From: Proteobacteria bacterium UBA3413
GTDB lineage: Bacteria > Pseudomonadota > Gammaproteobacteria > Magnimaribacterales > D2472
DNA: 7,724 nt
Reading direction: 5' to 3'
NCBI GenBank assembly: GCA_002358345.1
Contig: DEOR01000048.1
Location: 16,686-24,409 of the forward strand
Part shown: piece by piece, positions 7,720 through 7,724 of the stretch
Layout: every line of letters begins with the position of its first letter
Numbering within the stretch: the first letter of the stretch is position 1
Notes under the pieces: model-generated
Databases searched by the model: none
What the model was told of the DNA's origin: nothing
The model's input: the letters and a program-made list of their open reading frames with translations, nothing else
Program-made: the position numbers and the translations under genes

Positions 7720-7724
7720 TATCC

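Overview
The window looks like the chromosome of an AT-rich Gammaproteobacterium. The main reason is that coaD and mutM sit tail to tail, the arrangement I recall from Escherichia coli and relatives. The AT-rich, tightly packed genome and the gene content (OxyR/KatG, a family-3 glycosidase, a luciferase-like oxidoreductase) would suit a free-living aquatic oligotroph. That last step is inference, and I cannot name a genus. I see no rRNA, tRNA, CRISPR array, insertion sequence or phage gene.

Layout. (1) 1-1370, minus strand: the N-terminal 456 residues of a GH3 beta-glucosidase-type enzyme with the start of a PA14 insertion, cut by the left edge. (2) 1371-1607: a divergent control region with a 9-bp direct repeat around a candidate -10 box on the GH3 side and a dyad on the other side. 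(3) 1608-2899, plus strand: a two-gene operon of a luciferase-like (LLM) flavin/F420-type oxidoreductase and a SnoaL-like NTF2-fold protein, with overlapping stop and start codons. (4) 2909-3817, minus: oxyR with both redox cysteines. (5) 3818-3974: the oxyR/katG divergent promoter region, rich in short perfect dyads. (6) 3975-6107, plus: full-length katG starting at GTG behind a near-perfect Shine-Dalgarno, followed by a strong intrinsic terminator that can serve both strands. (7) 6180-6344, minus: a 54-codon ORF of unknown function. (8) 6428-6910, plus: coaD. (9) 6907-7719, minus: complete mutM, sharing a TTAA with coaD at the stops.

How the genes fit together. oxyR and katG form a classic peroxide-defence pair: OxyR is oxidised by H2O2 and KatG removes it. 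MutM, nearby, excises oxidised guanine, but its position next to coaD is an old housekeeping arrangement and need not be functional. The left third (GH3, LLM oxidoreductase, SnoaL-like protein) may be an accessory catabolic module in which a glycoside is hydrolysed and the aglycone oxidised. That is a hypothesis from adjacency only.

Most of the window is ordinary. The items most worth a second look are the 54-residue ORF, the repeat-flanked GH3 promoter, the GH3/LLM/NTF2 neighbourhood, and the start region of coaD, which has no Shine-Dalgarno and could be leaderless or coupled to a seven-codon ORF.
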